Below are positions 1 to 7,180 of a stretch of 7,672 nucleotides of DNA, one piece after another (position 1 is the first letter of the stretch; each line of letters starts with the position of its first letter). The stretch is taken from contig JANNGZ010000127.1 of assembly GCA_031404155.1 (NCBI GenBank), forward strand, positions 1-7,672, in the 5' to 3' direction. Under the pieces are notes generated by a model that did no database searches, was not told the origin of the DNA, and worked only from the letters and a program-made list of their open reading frames with translations. This stretch comes from JANNGZ01 sp031404155. GTDB lineage: Bacteria > Pseudomonadota > Gammaproteobacteria > Burkholderiales > Burkholderiaceae_C. A program made the position numbers and the translations under genes.

Positions 1-115
1 CGCCGGGGGGCGGCCGCCGGCGGCGGGGCCGCGTTGGGGGGCGGGTGGTGATCCAACCCCCCCCGCGCGCGGGGGGGGGGGGGGGGGGGGGGGGCGCGGG
101 GCGCCGCGCCGACGC
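1..115. repeat. G/C low-complexity tract with a 24-base G homopolymer
   Basis: The first ~115 bases are almost entirely G and C. They include an 8-base C run (57-64), an alternating GC hexamer and an uninterrupted run of 24 G (71-94); the C run and the G run are complementary and could fold on each other. A stop codon (TGA, 49-51) lies in the frame of the downstream ABC ATPase although the protein clearly needs more N-terminal sequence. A homopolymer this long inside or beside a gene is not typical of a bacterial chromosome. The simplest reading is poor sequence or a mis-assembled contig edge, so nothing should be annotated from these bases alone. Confidence 0.75.
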
Positions 116-162
116 CGACGCCAACACCCCACCCCCATGCCAGCCTTCCCCCGTCAAGGGGC

Positions 163-981
163 AAGGAGCAAACGCTCCTGGTCGTCAAGGACCTGAGCGT
201 TCGTTTCCCGATCCGCAAAGGCCTGCTGCAACGCGCCGCGGGCCACTTCGACGCGGTGAGCCAGGTGAGCTTCGACATCGGTTCGGCTCGCACGCTGGCG
301 CTTGTGGGCGAGTCCGGCTGCGGCAAGACCACCGCCGGCAAGGCCATCGTGCAATTGCTGCGCAGCCAGGCCGAGATCAGCGGCAGCGCCGAGCTCTCCG
401 GGCGCAACCTGTTCAGCCTGGAAGGCGACGCGCTGCGCGAGGCGCGAGCCGAGATCCAGATCATCTTCCAGGACCCGTTTGCTTCGCTCAACCCGCGCAT
501 GCGCGTCTTCGACATTCTCGAAGAGGGCCTCACCGCCTTGCGCCCCGAGATGGCTGCACCCGCGCGCCGGCAGCGCCTGGAACAACTTGCCGACCAGGTA
601 GGCCTGCGCCGCGAGGCGCTGGAGCGCTACCCGCACGAGTTCTCCGGCGGCCAGCGCCAGCGCATCGCGATTGCGCGGGCCCTGGCGGTGCAGCCCAGGC
701 TCATCGTCTGCGACGAACCCACCTCGGCGCTGGACGTGAGCGTGCAAGCGCAAATCCTCAACCTGCTGCGCGAGCTGCAGCGGGAGCTGGGCTTGAGCTA
801 CCTCTTCATCACCCACAACATCGGCGTCGTGGAGTACATCGCCGACCATGTGGCGGTGATGCGCCAGGGGCGCATCGTGGAGCAGGGCCCCTGTGCCGAC
901 GTGCTCGGTGCGCCGCGGCAGGAGTACACCCGCACGCTGCTCGCCGCGGTGCCGCGGCTCGCCGCTGCCACTGCGGAGTAA
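163..981 (+). CDS. Peptide-type ABC transporter ATP-binding protein, C-terminal ABC domain (YejF/DppF-like), 5' partial
   Basis: Cytoplasmic ATPase that would power an inner-membrane importer of the peptide/opine/nickel family. Numbering from the codon at 163 (272 residues visible), it shows an N-terminal strand resembling the family (VVKDLSVRFPIRKGLL), Walker A GESGCGKT (K55), Q-loop FQDP (Q103), signature FSGGQRQR (160-167), Walker B LIVCDEP (D184, E185) and H-loop ITHN (H218). The tail ending in EQGPCADVLGAPRQEYTR is typical of the family. All catalytic motifs are intact. The first in-frame start is GTG at 256, but that would remove the first conserved strand. The frame stays open upstream to 52 through a Pro/Thr-rich stretch that looks like the linker between the two ABC halves of YejF-type proteins. 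I therefore treat the gene as truncated by bad sequence; the first codon given is where homology-like sequence begins, not a true start. YejF second half fits best by eye; a stand-alone DppF/OppF is the alternative. Confidence 0.88.
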   Translation, partial: KEQTLLVVKDLSVRFPIRKGLLQRAAGHFDAVSQVSFDIGSARTLALVGESGCGKTTAGKAIVQLLRSQAEISGSAELSGRNLFSLEGDALREARAEIQIIFQDPFASLNPRMRVFDILEEGLTALRPEMAAPARRQRLEQLADQVGLRREALERYPHEFSGGQRQRIAIARALAVQPRLIVCDEPTSALDVSVQAQILNLLRELQRELGLSYLFITHNIGVVEYIADHVAVMRQGRIVEQGPCADVLGAPRQEYTRTLLAAVPRLAAATAE

Positions 982-990
982 CGCCCGCGC

Positions 991-1012
991 CAACCCCCGT
1001 GTTCGTGGGTTG
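991..1012 (+). terminator. Hairpin just after the ABC ATPase stop codon, possible terminator
   Basis: Ten bases after the stop, 991-999 can pair with 1004-1012 around a TGTT loop: nine positions, eight Watson-Crick pairs and one C/T mismatch. The following bases (TTGCATGG) give only a weak T-rich tail. Position suggests termination of the ABC gene, but efficiency is doubtful. Confidence 0.4.
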
Positions 1013-1037
1013 TTGCATGGCGCCAACGAGACAGTAA

Positions 1038-1069
1038 CGTCCCGGTAGGGGACTGCCCCTACCGGGACG
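1038..1069. repeat. Perfect 14-bp inverted repeat with 4-base loop
   Basis: Bases 1038-1051 are the exact reverse complement of 1056-1069, separated by ACTG. The arms are GC-rich, giving a very stable hairpin on either strand. No T tract follows on + and no A tract precedes it, so it is not a standard intrinsic terminator. It could back up the hairpin at 991-1012, act as a transcript-end stabiliser, or be a palindromic operator; a dispersed intergenic repeat is also possible. It lies 278 bases before the receptor start codon. Confidence 0.6.
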
Positions 1070-1346
1070 CTGCCGGGTCCGCCAGCAGGTCGCGGCAATA
1101 CATCGGTAGATTGCCGCAAACCCAGTATTCATGCGGGTTTGCAGGCAACGATGTGCTGCGGGCCGCGGCAACACGTGCTGCGGCGCGTTGGACGCTAGAG
1201 AGTTTCCCTGAGCCCCTGCTGCGCAAGGGGTCCGTGACAATCTGGTTACTTGTTGGTGAAACCACGCGGTAACCGCTCACGAAGCGGGTTGCAGCGGGCC
1301 TGCCAACTGGGTGAATCGATCAACCCTTTCCCTAGGAGAAAAGTCC
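1070..1346 (+). promoter_or_regulatory. Long structured region upstream of the TonB receptor gene
   Basis: There is no credible gene in this stretch. It holds an 8-bp perfect stem (1092-1099 with 1110-1117) and a second 8-bp perfect stem (1116-1123 with 1135-1142) sharing two bases with the first. A 9-base direct repeat GTGCTGCGG occurs at 1153 and 1175, 22 bp apart. Further short hairpins lie at 1213-1230 and 1271-1290. A GTGACA box near 1233 resembles a -35 element, but no good -10 lies at proper spacing, so I do not assign a sigma-70 promoter. The receptor promoter and any operator presumably lie here; no known riboswitch was recognised. Confidence 0.4.
1334..1338 (+). promoter_or_regulatory. 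Ribosome binding site AGGAG fixing the receptor start
   Basis: AGGAG is followed by eight bases and then ATG at 1347. An in-frame ATG also exists at 1311, but it has no such site and would put twelve polar residues before the signal peptide. The 1347 start is therefore strongly preferred. Confidence 0.85.
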
Positions 1347-3908
1347 ATGTTCAAGAGGACCAAAATTTGCAGCGGCGTGCTGCTCGCGCTGGGCGGCACC
1401 CTGATGCTGCCCGCTGCCCCGGTGTTCGCACAGGGTCAGACGGTGGAGATCACGGGTTCGCGAGTCAAGCGTGCAGACGTCGAAGGTGCGTTGCCGGTCA
1501 CGGTCGTCACGCGTGAAGAACTCGAGGCCAGCGGCCAGAACACCGTTGCGGAGTACATCCGCGGCCTGTCCGTCATGACCGCCGGCAACTTCCGGCCCCA
1601 GTCGGGCAGTTCGGCCCAGGCGTTTTCGGAGGCAAACCTTCGCGGCCTGGGCAGCCGCCGCACGCTGGTGTTGGTCGACGGCCGCCGCATCGCCAAATCG
1701 CCGATCGTCGGCGACGCGGTGGACATGAACTCGATCCCTGTCGCCGCGGTCGAGCGGATTGAAATCCTGACCGACGGCGCATCCGCAATCTACGGCTCCG
1801 ACGCCATCGGCGGCGTGATCAACGTGATCCTGCGCAAGGACTTCCAGGGTATCGCTGTCTCGTACGGTGAAACCAAACCCAGCGTCAAGGGCGGTGACCG
1901 CAGCGAGGCCTCGGCCATCATGGGCTTGACCGGCGAGAACGGCCGGGCCGTGTTCGGTGCCTCCAAGACTTCGCGCGACATCATCTTCGTGCGCGACTAC
2001 CCGTGGGGCGCTGCGGTCGGTGCCTCGACTTATGCGAACAACTACTTCCGGGCTCCCGGTTTTGGCAGCGGTGGCAGTTTCATCGCTGCGGTGCCTGGCG
2101 CCCTCGCCTGCAGTGGCCCGGGCTTCTACGTCACCAACCGTTGCCGCTTCAACTTCAACCTTGTGGCAGCGGACGAGGCGGCGCTGGATACCAACTCGTT
2201 CTTTGCCCGCGGCGAAGTGAAAATCGCCAAGGACTGGACCGCGTTCTTGTCAAGTTCCGTGAACCGGGTCACAAGTTTTGGCCGCTATGCCCCGGTGCCG
2301 GGGGATGTCCAGATCGATCCGGGCAGTCCGGCGCATCCGTGGCACCCGAGTAACCCGGCCCCGGCCTTGCGCGCCACCGTGGGCGCCGCCGAAACCATCT
2401 TCCTGGCCCACCGCTTCGCTGCGGGGGGCAACCGCGACACCTCGACCAACACCAACCTGTACGACGTGTTGCTCGGCGTGCAGGGCCGATTCCTGGGTGC
2501 TGATGTCGAAGCCGGTGTCCGTCGTTCAAACTCGACGTACACCGAAGTCGGCCGTGGCTTCGTGATCGAAACGCTTGCGCGCCAAGCGATCTTCGAAGGT
2601 CGCTACAGCATCTTCGACCCGTTTGGGGCGTCTCAGGCCGCGCTCCAGTCGTTCACGGCCACGGTGGGCCGCGATTCGAAGTTCGCGTCGAGCGACTACT
2701 ACGGCAATGCCCAGATCGACGTGTTCAAGCTGGGTGGCGGTAATGCTCGCCTGTTCGTTGGCGGCGAGTACCGCAAGGAGGTCTACGCCGACATCTTCGA
2801 CTCGCTGTCTGAAGCGGGCGTGGTGCTCGGCAGTGCCGGCAATTCGGCCGCTGGCAGTCGCAAGGTGGCTGCCGTGACCGGCGAACTGGTGATGCCGATC
2901 ACCAAGCAGTTGGAGGCTTCGCTCGCTGGCCGCTATGAAAAGTACTCCGACTACGGCAGCGACTTTTCGCCCAAAGCCTCGATTCGATTCCAGCCCGTGA
3001 AGACTGTGACGCTGCGCGCCGCAGCCGGCAAGGGCTTCTCGGCGCCGACACTTCCGCAGCTGACCGCAAAGCCCGCCTTCTCTGCCGACGACGCAATCGA
3101 CCTGCGGCATTGCATCGCCGATGGCGGCTTCACGCCCGCGGTATGCGCGGCCGACAGACCGGTGTTCCAGATCAATGGCCTGGTGATCTCCAATCCGGCG
3201 CTGACCTCGGAGAAGTCGACCCAGTTCTCCTTCGGCGGTGTGTGGGACGTGACGCCCCAGCTCAGCCTCAAGGCCGACTTCTGGAGCACCAAGATCAATG
3301 GCGTGATCTCGAACGTCTCGGCGCAAGACATCATCGACCGCGACAACGACAACTTTACCGGTGCGAACATCCTTCCTCCCGTCCCTGCCGGCCTGTCGAT
3401 CACGCGCGACCCGGTCACCGGCGCGATCCAGCAGATCGTGCGCGGTACCACCAACGAGGGTGTGCTGAAGAAGAGCGGCGTCGACGCCAGCATCGTCTTC
3501 GGTTCGTACAACCTGGGCGGTGTCGGCAAGTTCCGCCACGAGTTGACCTGGTCGCACGTGGTCAGCTCGAAGATCGACGGCACCACCACAAACGGCCTTT
3601 TCGGTGAGCCGAAGGATCGTGCGACGCTGGCGACCAAATGGTCGCTGGGGCCGTTCGATGCGGCATGGAACGTGAACATGATCGGCAAACATGGCGACGA
3701 CACCGTCGGCTTCGTCGGCGCATACGTCACCCACGACGTGCAACTTGCGTACAACACGCCGATCAAGGGTTCCAAGGTGATTGTTGGAGCGGTCAACGCC
3801 GGCGGCAAGCTGCCGCAACTGATCACCAGTACCACCAAGCCGTTCAGCTACGAGTTGTACGACTCGTATGGCGCCCAGTACTACGTCCGGGTCGAGATGA
3901 AGTTCTGA
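1347..3908 (+). CDS. TonB-dependent outer-membrane receptor
   Basis: 853-residue outer-membrane receptor that would import a ligand using TonB-ExbBD energy. A signal peptide (charged MFKRTK, hydrophobic core, likely cleavage after PVFA, residue 28) is followed by VEITGSRVKR, the usual region just before or at the TonB box. The plug domain spans about 40-165, with NLRGLGSRRTLVLVDGRRI (97-115) and RIEILTDGASAIYGSDAIGG (137-156). The rest is a beta-barrel with alternating strands; a typical late-barrel pattern is NPALTSEKSTQF, and the protein ends in VRVEMKF, whose final Phe matches the outer-membrane assembly signal. Two Cys pairs with identical spacing (C255/C266 and C589/C600) lie in probable extracellular loops and may form disulfides. 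Domain content is complete, with no frameshift. The gene looks monocistronic: long upstream region, strong terminator after. The ligand is unknown; no sigma/anti-sigma pair is visible beside it. Nearby peptide-handling genes make a peptide ligand plausible but unproven. Confidence 0.93.
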   Translation: MFKRTKICSGVLLALGGTLMLPAAPVFAQGQTVEITGSRVKRADVEGALPVTVVTREELEASGQNTVAEYIRGLSVMTAGNFRPQSGSSAQAFSEANLRGLGSRRTLVLVDGRRIAKSPIVGDAVDMNSIPVAAVERIEILTDGASAIYGSDAIGGVINVILRKDFQGIAVSYGETKPSVKGGDRSEASAIMGLTGENGRAVFGASKTSRDIIFVRDYPWGAAVGASTYANNYFRAPGFGSGGSFIAAVPGALACSGPGFYVTNRCRFNFNLVAADEAALDTNSFFARGEVKIAKDWTAFLSSSVNRVTSFGRYAPVPGDVQIDPGSPAHPWHPSNPAPALRATVGAAETIFLAHRFAAGGNRDTSTNTNLYDVLLGVQGRFLGADVEAGVRRSNSTYTEVGRGFVIETLARQAIFEGRYSIFDPFGASQAALQSFTATVGRDSKFASSDYYGNAQIDVFKLGGGNARLFVGGEYRKEVYADIFDSLSEAGVVLGSAGNSAAGSRKVAAVTGELVMPITKQLEASLAGRYEKYSDYGSDFSPKASIRFQPVKTVTLRAAAGKGFSAPTLPQLTAKPAFSADDAIDLRHCIADGGFTPAVCAADRPVFQINGLVISNPALTSEKSTQFSFGGVWDVTPQLSLKADFWSTKINGVISNVSAQDIIDRDNDNFTGANILPPVPAGLSITRDPVTGAIQQIVRGTTNEGVLKKSGVDASIVFGSYNLGGVGKFRHELTWSHVVSSKIDGTTTNGLFGEPKDRATLATKWSLGPFDAAWNVNMIGKHGDDTVGFVGAYVTHDVQLAYNTPIKGSKVIVGAVNAGGKLPQLITSTTKPFSYELYDSYGAQYYVRVEMKF

Positions 3909-3958
3909 GACTGAGCTTGTAGCGAACCCCCGGGGCGCGCAGGCGTTCCGGAGACCGC

Positions 3959-3993
3959 AAGGCCGCTTGGCAGCGATGCGAAGCGGCCTTTTT
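3959..3993 (+). terminator. Intrinsic terminator of the TonB receptor gene
   Basis: A perfect 10-bp GC-rich stem (3959-3968 with 3981-3990) has a 12-base loop and runs into a five-T tract (3989-3993), 50 bases after the receptor stop. On the opposite strand the tail is poor in T, so it serves mainly the + strand gene. It sits between two convergent genes, whose stop codons are 99 bases apart. Confidence 0.88.
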
Positions 3994-4007
3994 CATCGTG
4001 GCGCGCG

Positions 4008-5015
4008 CTACTTTTTTACCGGATCCGCGATCAGCCACCAACCGAACAGGTGCTCGCCACCGCGCAGCTCGCCGGCTTCGACGGTCATCGCACCTGCTGC
4101 AAGCTGTTCGCGCACAGCCTGCAACGCGGCTTCGTCGAGCGCGTACCGAATCAGTTCCTCAAGCCGCAGCCGCGAATCTCGAAGCTGAAGCGTGAAGGCC
4201 TGCGCCACGCTCTGGCCCGCCGCTACCCCAACTTCGGCAGCAGTCATCAGCACCTGGCTCGCGGCCTCCGATGCTTCGTTCAGCACATCGGGGCAGATGC
4301 TGTCGGCGGCAAGTTGCGCACGTTGATCCTGCAAGCCGTTGAAGCGGTCGCGCAGTGCATTGGCGCGAGCGTCGCGAGCCAGATGCGCGCGCCCGGCCAG
4401 CGTGGCGGCGCGTGAAAAGGGTTCCGCCAGATGCGCCACGGTCTGCAGCAGGCCGTCGGGCGCGAACAACCAGGCGATGTGCTCCAGCTCCACGCGCGCC
4501 AGCTGCAGGGTGCGCGACCGCGCGTGGTGCAGCACAAAGCGCAACGCACCGTCGGGGCGCAGCACCCGCCGCACCTCGGCCAGCGAACGCTCGAGCTCGG
4601 TGTACTCGATTCCGAACTGGCTGGTGACCACGCTGAAGCGCGCATCCGCGAACGGCAGGCGCTCGGTGCATACGCCGGGGTGCACCCGCACCCGCGCAGT
4701 GTCCCGAGCCGGCAGTGCAGCAAGCCATGGGGGCGCCACCTGGGCCAGGTCCACGCCGTCCAAGCGCACCGTTGCCGGCGCATGGTCAAGCCCCAGACGC
4801 AGCACCGCGCCGCTGCCGGTCGCCAGGTCCAGCACGGCGGCGTCGTGCGGCAGCGCGCCAAAAACCTGTTGCCACCACGCGCCGATGGCGCCGTCGTAAC
4901 GCTCGCCAAAACTGCCGGCGCAGGAGTGGCCGGCGCCCTGCGCCCAATAGCGCGACCACACCTGCGCGCGTTGCGTCAGCTGCGTCGAGTTGTCGGGGTA
5001 CGTCGGTGGCGTCAT
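4008..5015 (-). CDS. Class I SAM-dependent methyltransferase
   Basis: Probable cytoplasmic methyltransferase, 335 residues from the chosen start. After a Trp/Tyr-rich N-terminal segment (WSRYWAQGAGHSC, 20-32) comes a Rossmann-type SAM domain. It has motif I VLDLATGSGAV (61-71), an acidic strand-2 end LDGVDLA (D89 likely contacts the SAM ribose), ERLPFADARFSVVTSQFGIEY (118-138) with the usual LPF-D motif, and RRVLRPDGALRFVL (149-162), as in Methyltransf_11/25-type domains. Residues 165-335 are Ala/Leu/Arg-rich and probably helical; they may bind substrate or make dimer contacts. An earlier in-frame ATG at 5114 would add 33 Pro/Ser-rich residues. I prefer 5015 because a TATCAT -10-like box (5087-5082) lies inside that extension; neither start has a clear Shine-Dalgarno. 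It converges on the receptor gene and diverges from the peptidase gene. The substrate cannot be told from sequence. Confidence 0.85.
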   Translation of the reverse strand: MTPPTYPDNSTQLTQRAQVWSRYWAQGAGHSCAGSFGERYDGAIGAWWQQVFGALPHDAAVLDLATGSGAVLRLGLDHAPATVRLDGVDLAQVAPPWLAALPARDTARVRVHPGVCTERLPFADARFSVVTSQFGIEYTELERSLAEVRRVLRPDGALRFVLHHARSRTLQLARVELEHIAWLFAPDGLLQTVAHLAEPFSRAATLAGRAHLARDARANALRDRFNGLQDQRAQLAADSICPDVLNEASEAASQVLMTAAEVGVAAGQSVAQAFTLQLRDSRLRLEELIRYALDEAALQAVREQLAAGAMTVEAGELRGGEHLFGWWLIADPVKK

Positions 5016-5173
5016 GTGGCGAAGAGGTGGTTCACTCGGGGTGGGCGTGACGGGTTTCGCGCTGCCCGCAGAGGCGCGCGAATGATAGGGGTAGAGAGAG
5101 TTAGAAACCGGCATGTGTCCCGGGCCACGCGACCACTACACTCGCGCCCGTTGCGGCGAACCTGGACCTTGAG
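5016..5173. promoter_or_regulatory. Divergent promoter region between methyltransferase and S9 peptidase genes
   Basis: This 158-base gap should hold promoters for both divergent genes. On the - strand TATCAT (5087-5082) matches the -10 consensus at five of six positions and would start transcription some 60-70 bases before the methyltransferase ATG; no good -35 is seen. On the + strand TACACT (5137-5142) matches four of six, again without a convincing -35. The peptidase start has only a weak GGA (5164-5166) as ribosome binding site. Confidence 0.4.
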
Positions 5174-7180
5174 ATGAAAGCATCCATTTGGCTGGTGGCA
5201 GGTGCGATCGGCCTGCTTTTGAGCGCAGCCGCTTCGGCGCAAGCCGACGCGGCTGCGCCAATTCCGGTCGAGAACTTCTTCCGCAGGCCGGCGGTCGCCG
5301 CGCCGCAACTCTCGCCGGCCGGCGACCGCATCGCAATGCTGATGGCCGGCCCCGAGGACCGCACCGTGCTCGCCGTCGCCGAGGTGTCGAATCCGCGCAA
5401 ATGGATCGGCATCGCGCGCTTCAGCGACGCGGACGTGCGCAGCTTCCACTGGGTCAACGACAAGCGGCTGGTGTTCGACGCGATCGATTTCAAGTCGCCG
5501 CTGGGCGAGCAGTTCTCCGGCGGCCTGTACGCGGTAAACGTGGACGGCAGCGACCCCATGTGGCTGGTCGGGCGTGGCCACAAGCAGGACATCGAAGGCC
5601 ATGTGGCCAGCCGCCCGCTGCGCTCCAACCATGTGCTGCGCACCACCGTGCGCGACGGCAGCAACGACGTGATCGTGGAGCGCTACAACCTGCGCTACGA
5701 ACACGAAGCCGGCAGCACCTCCATGTTCCGGCTGGACACCACCACACGCGCGCTCAAAGCGCTGCTTAAGGACGAGCCCGAGAACGCATCGGGTTGGGTG
5801 CTGGACCGTACCGGCGTGCCGCGCGCGGCGCTCTCGATTGACAAGCAGGGCCTGGCCAAGGTGTTGTGGCGCACCGACCCCGGCGACAGCTGGACTGATC
5901 TGGCGCGCTACAACGTGTGGGTGCCGCCGGCAGGCAGCGTCGCGCCCAAGGCGATCGACTTCGACGGCCAGTTGCTGGTCACCTCCACACAGGCCAACGT
6001 GGAGGGCACCGCGGCGCTGTTCCGTTACGACGTGGCCAAGCGCAAGGTCGATGGCTCACCGATCGTCGCGTTGAAGGGTTTCGACTTCACGGGCGATGTG
6101 CTGTTCGACCCGGTGGCCAGGAAAATGGCGGGCGTCAGCTTCGTGTCCGATGCCGCGGGCGTGGAGTGGTTCGACCCAGGTGTGAAGGCGCTGCAGGCGC
6201 GTCTGGACAAGCTGCTGCCCAACACGGTCAACATGTTCACCTGCACCACCTGCTCGACGCAGCGGCACTTCGTGGTCACCAGTTGGTCGGACCGCCAGAG
6301 CCCGATCTACATGCTGCTGGACCGCGAGAAGGAGGGCAAGGACAGCCTGAACTTGATCGGCGTGTCGCGGCCCTGGATCGACGCGGCGCGCATGGCCGAG
6401 CAGGACTTTGTGCGCATCAAGGCACGCGACGGGCTGGAGTTCCCGGCCTACGTCACCAAGCCCAAAGGCAAAGGCCCGTGGCCGACCGTGGTGCTGGTGC
6501 ACGGCGGGCCCTGGGTGCGTGGCGGCAGCTGGGGCTGGGATTCGGACTCCCAGTTCCTGGCGGCGCGCGGCTACCTCGTCGTCGAGCCCGAGTTCCGCGG
6601 CAGCGTCGGGTTTGGCTACAAGCTGTTCCGCGCCAGCTGGAAGCAGTGGGGCCTGTCGATGCAGGACGATGTCACCGACGCCACCCAGTGGGCGGTGGCG
6701 CAGGGCCTGGCCGACCCCAAGCGCATTGCGATCGCCGGCGCCAGCTGCGGCGGCTACGCCACGATGATGGGCTTGGTGAAGGAGCCCGAGCTGTACCGCG
6801 CGGGCATCAACTGGGTCGGCGTGACCGACATCGAGATGATGTACACGGTGGACTGGAGCGATTTTCGCGAAGAGTACAAGCGCTATGGCATGCCGAGCAT
6901 GGTGGGCGACCGCGAGAAGGACAGGGCGCAGCTCGACGCCACCTCACCGCTGAAGCGCGCCAAAGAGATCACCAAGCCGGTGTTGATGGCCTACGGCGGC
7001 GAGGACTACCGCGTGCCGCTGCCCCACGGCACCAAGATGCGCGACGCGCTCAAGGCCGCGGGCAAGGTGGAGGTGGAGTGGGTGGAGTACAGCGACGAAG
7101 GCCACGGCTTTTTGCTGTTGAAGAACAACGTGGACTTCTGGAGCCGCGTCGAGCGCTTTCTGGCCCGGCACCTCAAGTAG
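5174..7180 (+). CDS. Exported S9-family (prolyl oligopeptidase-like) serine peptidase
   Basis: 668-residue alpha/beta-hydrolase peptidase expected to cut short peptides in the periplasm or outside the cell. A signal peptide (MKASIW, hydrophobic core, AxA-type cleavage near residues 22-24) leads into a beta-propeller of about 45-395 with the WD40-like opening QLSPAGDRIAML. The catalytic domain (about 405-668) has VLVHGGPWVRGG (oxyanion region), nucleophile elbow GASCGGY with Ser524, GGEDYRVP with Asp611 and DEGHGF with His644, so the triad is complete. Length and order match S9 acylaminoacyl/dipeptidyl-type peptidases. A CTTC motif (C357, C360) near the end of the propeller could form a disulfide or bind metal. 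The gene is divergent from the methyltransferase and convergent with the hydroxylase (45-base gap), so it is probably transcribed alone. ATG at 5174 is chosen because the signal peptide begins there, despite a weak ribosome binding site. Exact cleavage specificity (after Pro or otherwise) cannot be told. Confidence 0.93.
   Translation: MKASIWLVAGAIGLLLSAAASAQADAAAPIPVENFFRRPAVAAPQLSPAGDRIAMLMAGPEDRTVLAVAEVSNPRKWIGIARFSDADVRSFHWVNDKRLVFDAIDFKSPLGEQFSGGLYAVNVDGSDPMWLVGRGHKQDIEGHVASRPLRSNHVLRTTVRDGSNDVIVERYNLRYEHEAGSTSMFRLDTTTRALKALLKDEPENASGWVLDRTGVPRAALSIDKQGLAKVLWRTDPGDSWTDLARYNVWVPPAGSVAPKAIDFDGQLLVTSTQANVEGTAALFRYDVAKRKVDGSPIVALKGFDFTGDVLFDPVARKMAGVSFVSDAAGVEWFDPGVKALQARLDKLLPNTVNMFTCTTCSTQRHFVVTSWSDRQSPIYMLLDREKEGKDSLNLIGVSRPWIDAARMAEQDFVRIKARDGLEFPAYVTKPKGKGPWPTVVLVHGGPWVRGGSWGWDSDSQFLAARGYLVVEPEFRGSVGFGYKLFRASWKQWGLSMQDDVTDATQWAVAQGLADPKRIAIAGASCGGYATMMGLVKEPELYRAGINWVGVTDIEMMYTVDWSDFREEYKRYGMPSMVGDREKDRAQLDATSPLKRAKEITKPVLMAYGGEDYRVPLPHGTKMRDALKAAGKVEVEWVEYSDEGHGFLLLKNNVDFWSRVERFLARHLK

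Noticed and set aside
45..1037. A 330-codon open frame overlapping the ABC ATPase on the same strand
   Set aside because: It starts inside the poly-G tract, encodes low-complexity Arg/Ala/Pro-rich sequence and overlaps a frame with all ABC motifs; a high-GC shadow.
154..1119. A 321-codon antisense open frame opposite the ABC ATPase
   Set aside because: No recognisable domain; typical antisense open frame caused by GC-rich third positions.
1059..1280. A 73-codon - strand open frame in the intergenic region
   Set aside because: No ribosome binding site or family resemblance, and it covers several hairpins.
1230..1346. Cobalamin riboswitch upstream of a TonB receptor
   Set aside because: A GGTGAAACC-like piece near 1255 recalls one box, but the other conserved boxes, including the GCCACTG-type element, are absent.
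2526..3818. A 430-codon antisense open frame opposite the TonB receptor (and a second at 2951-3838)
   Set aside because: Both oppose a clearly coding receptor frame, lack motifs and have the unusual composition of frame shadows.
5174..7180. Lasso-peptide isopeptidase (AtxE-like) with partner TonB receptor
   Set aside because: S9 fold and a nearby TonB receptor fit, but no lasso precursor, B or C genes are visible and the sequence reads like a generic S9 peptidase rather than that clade.
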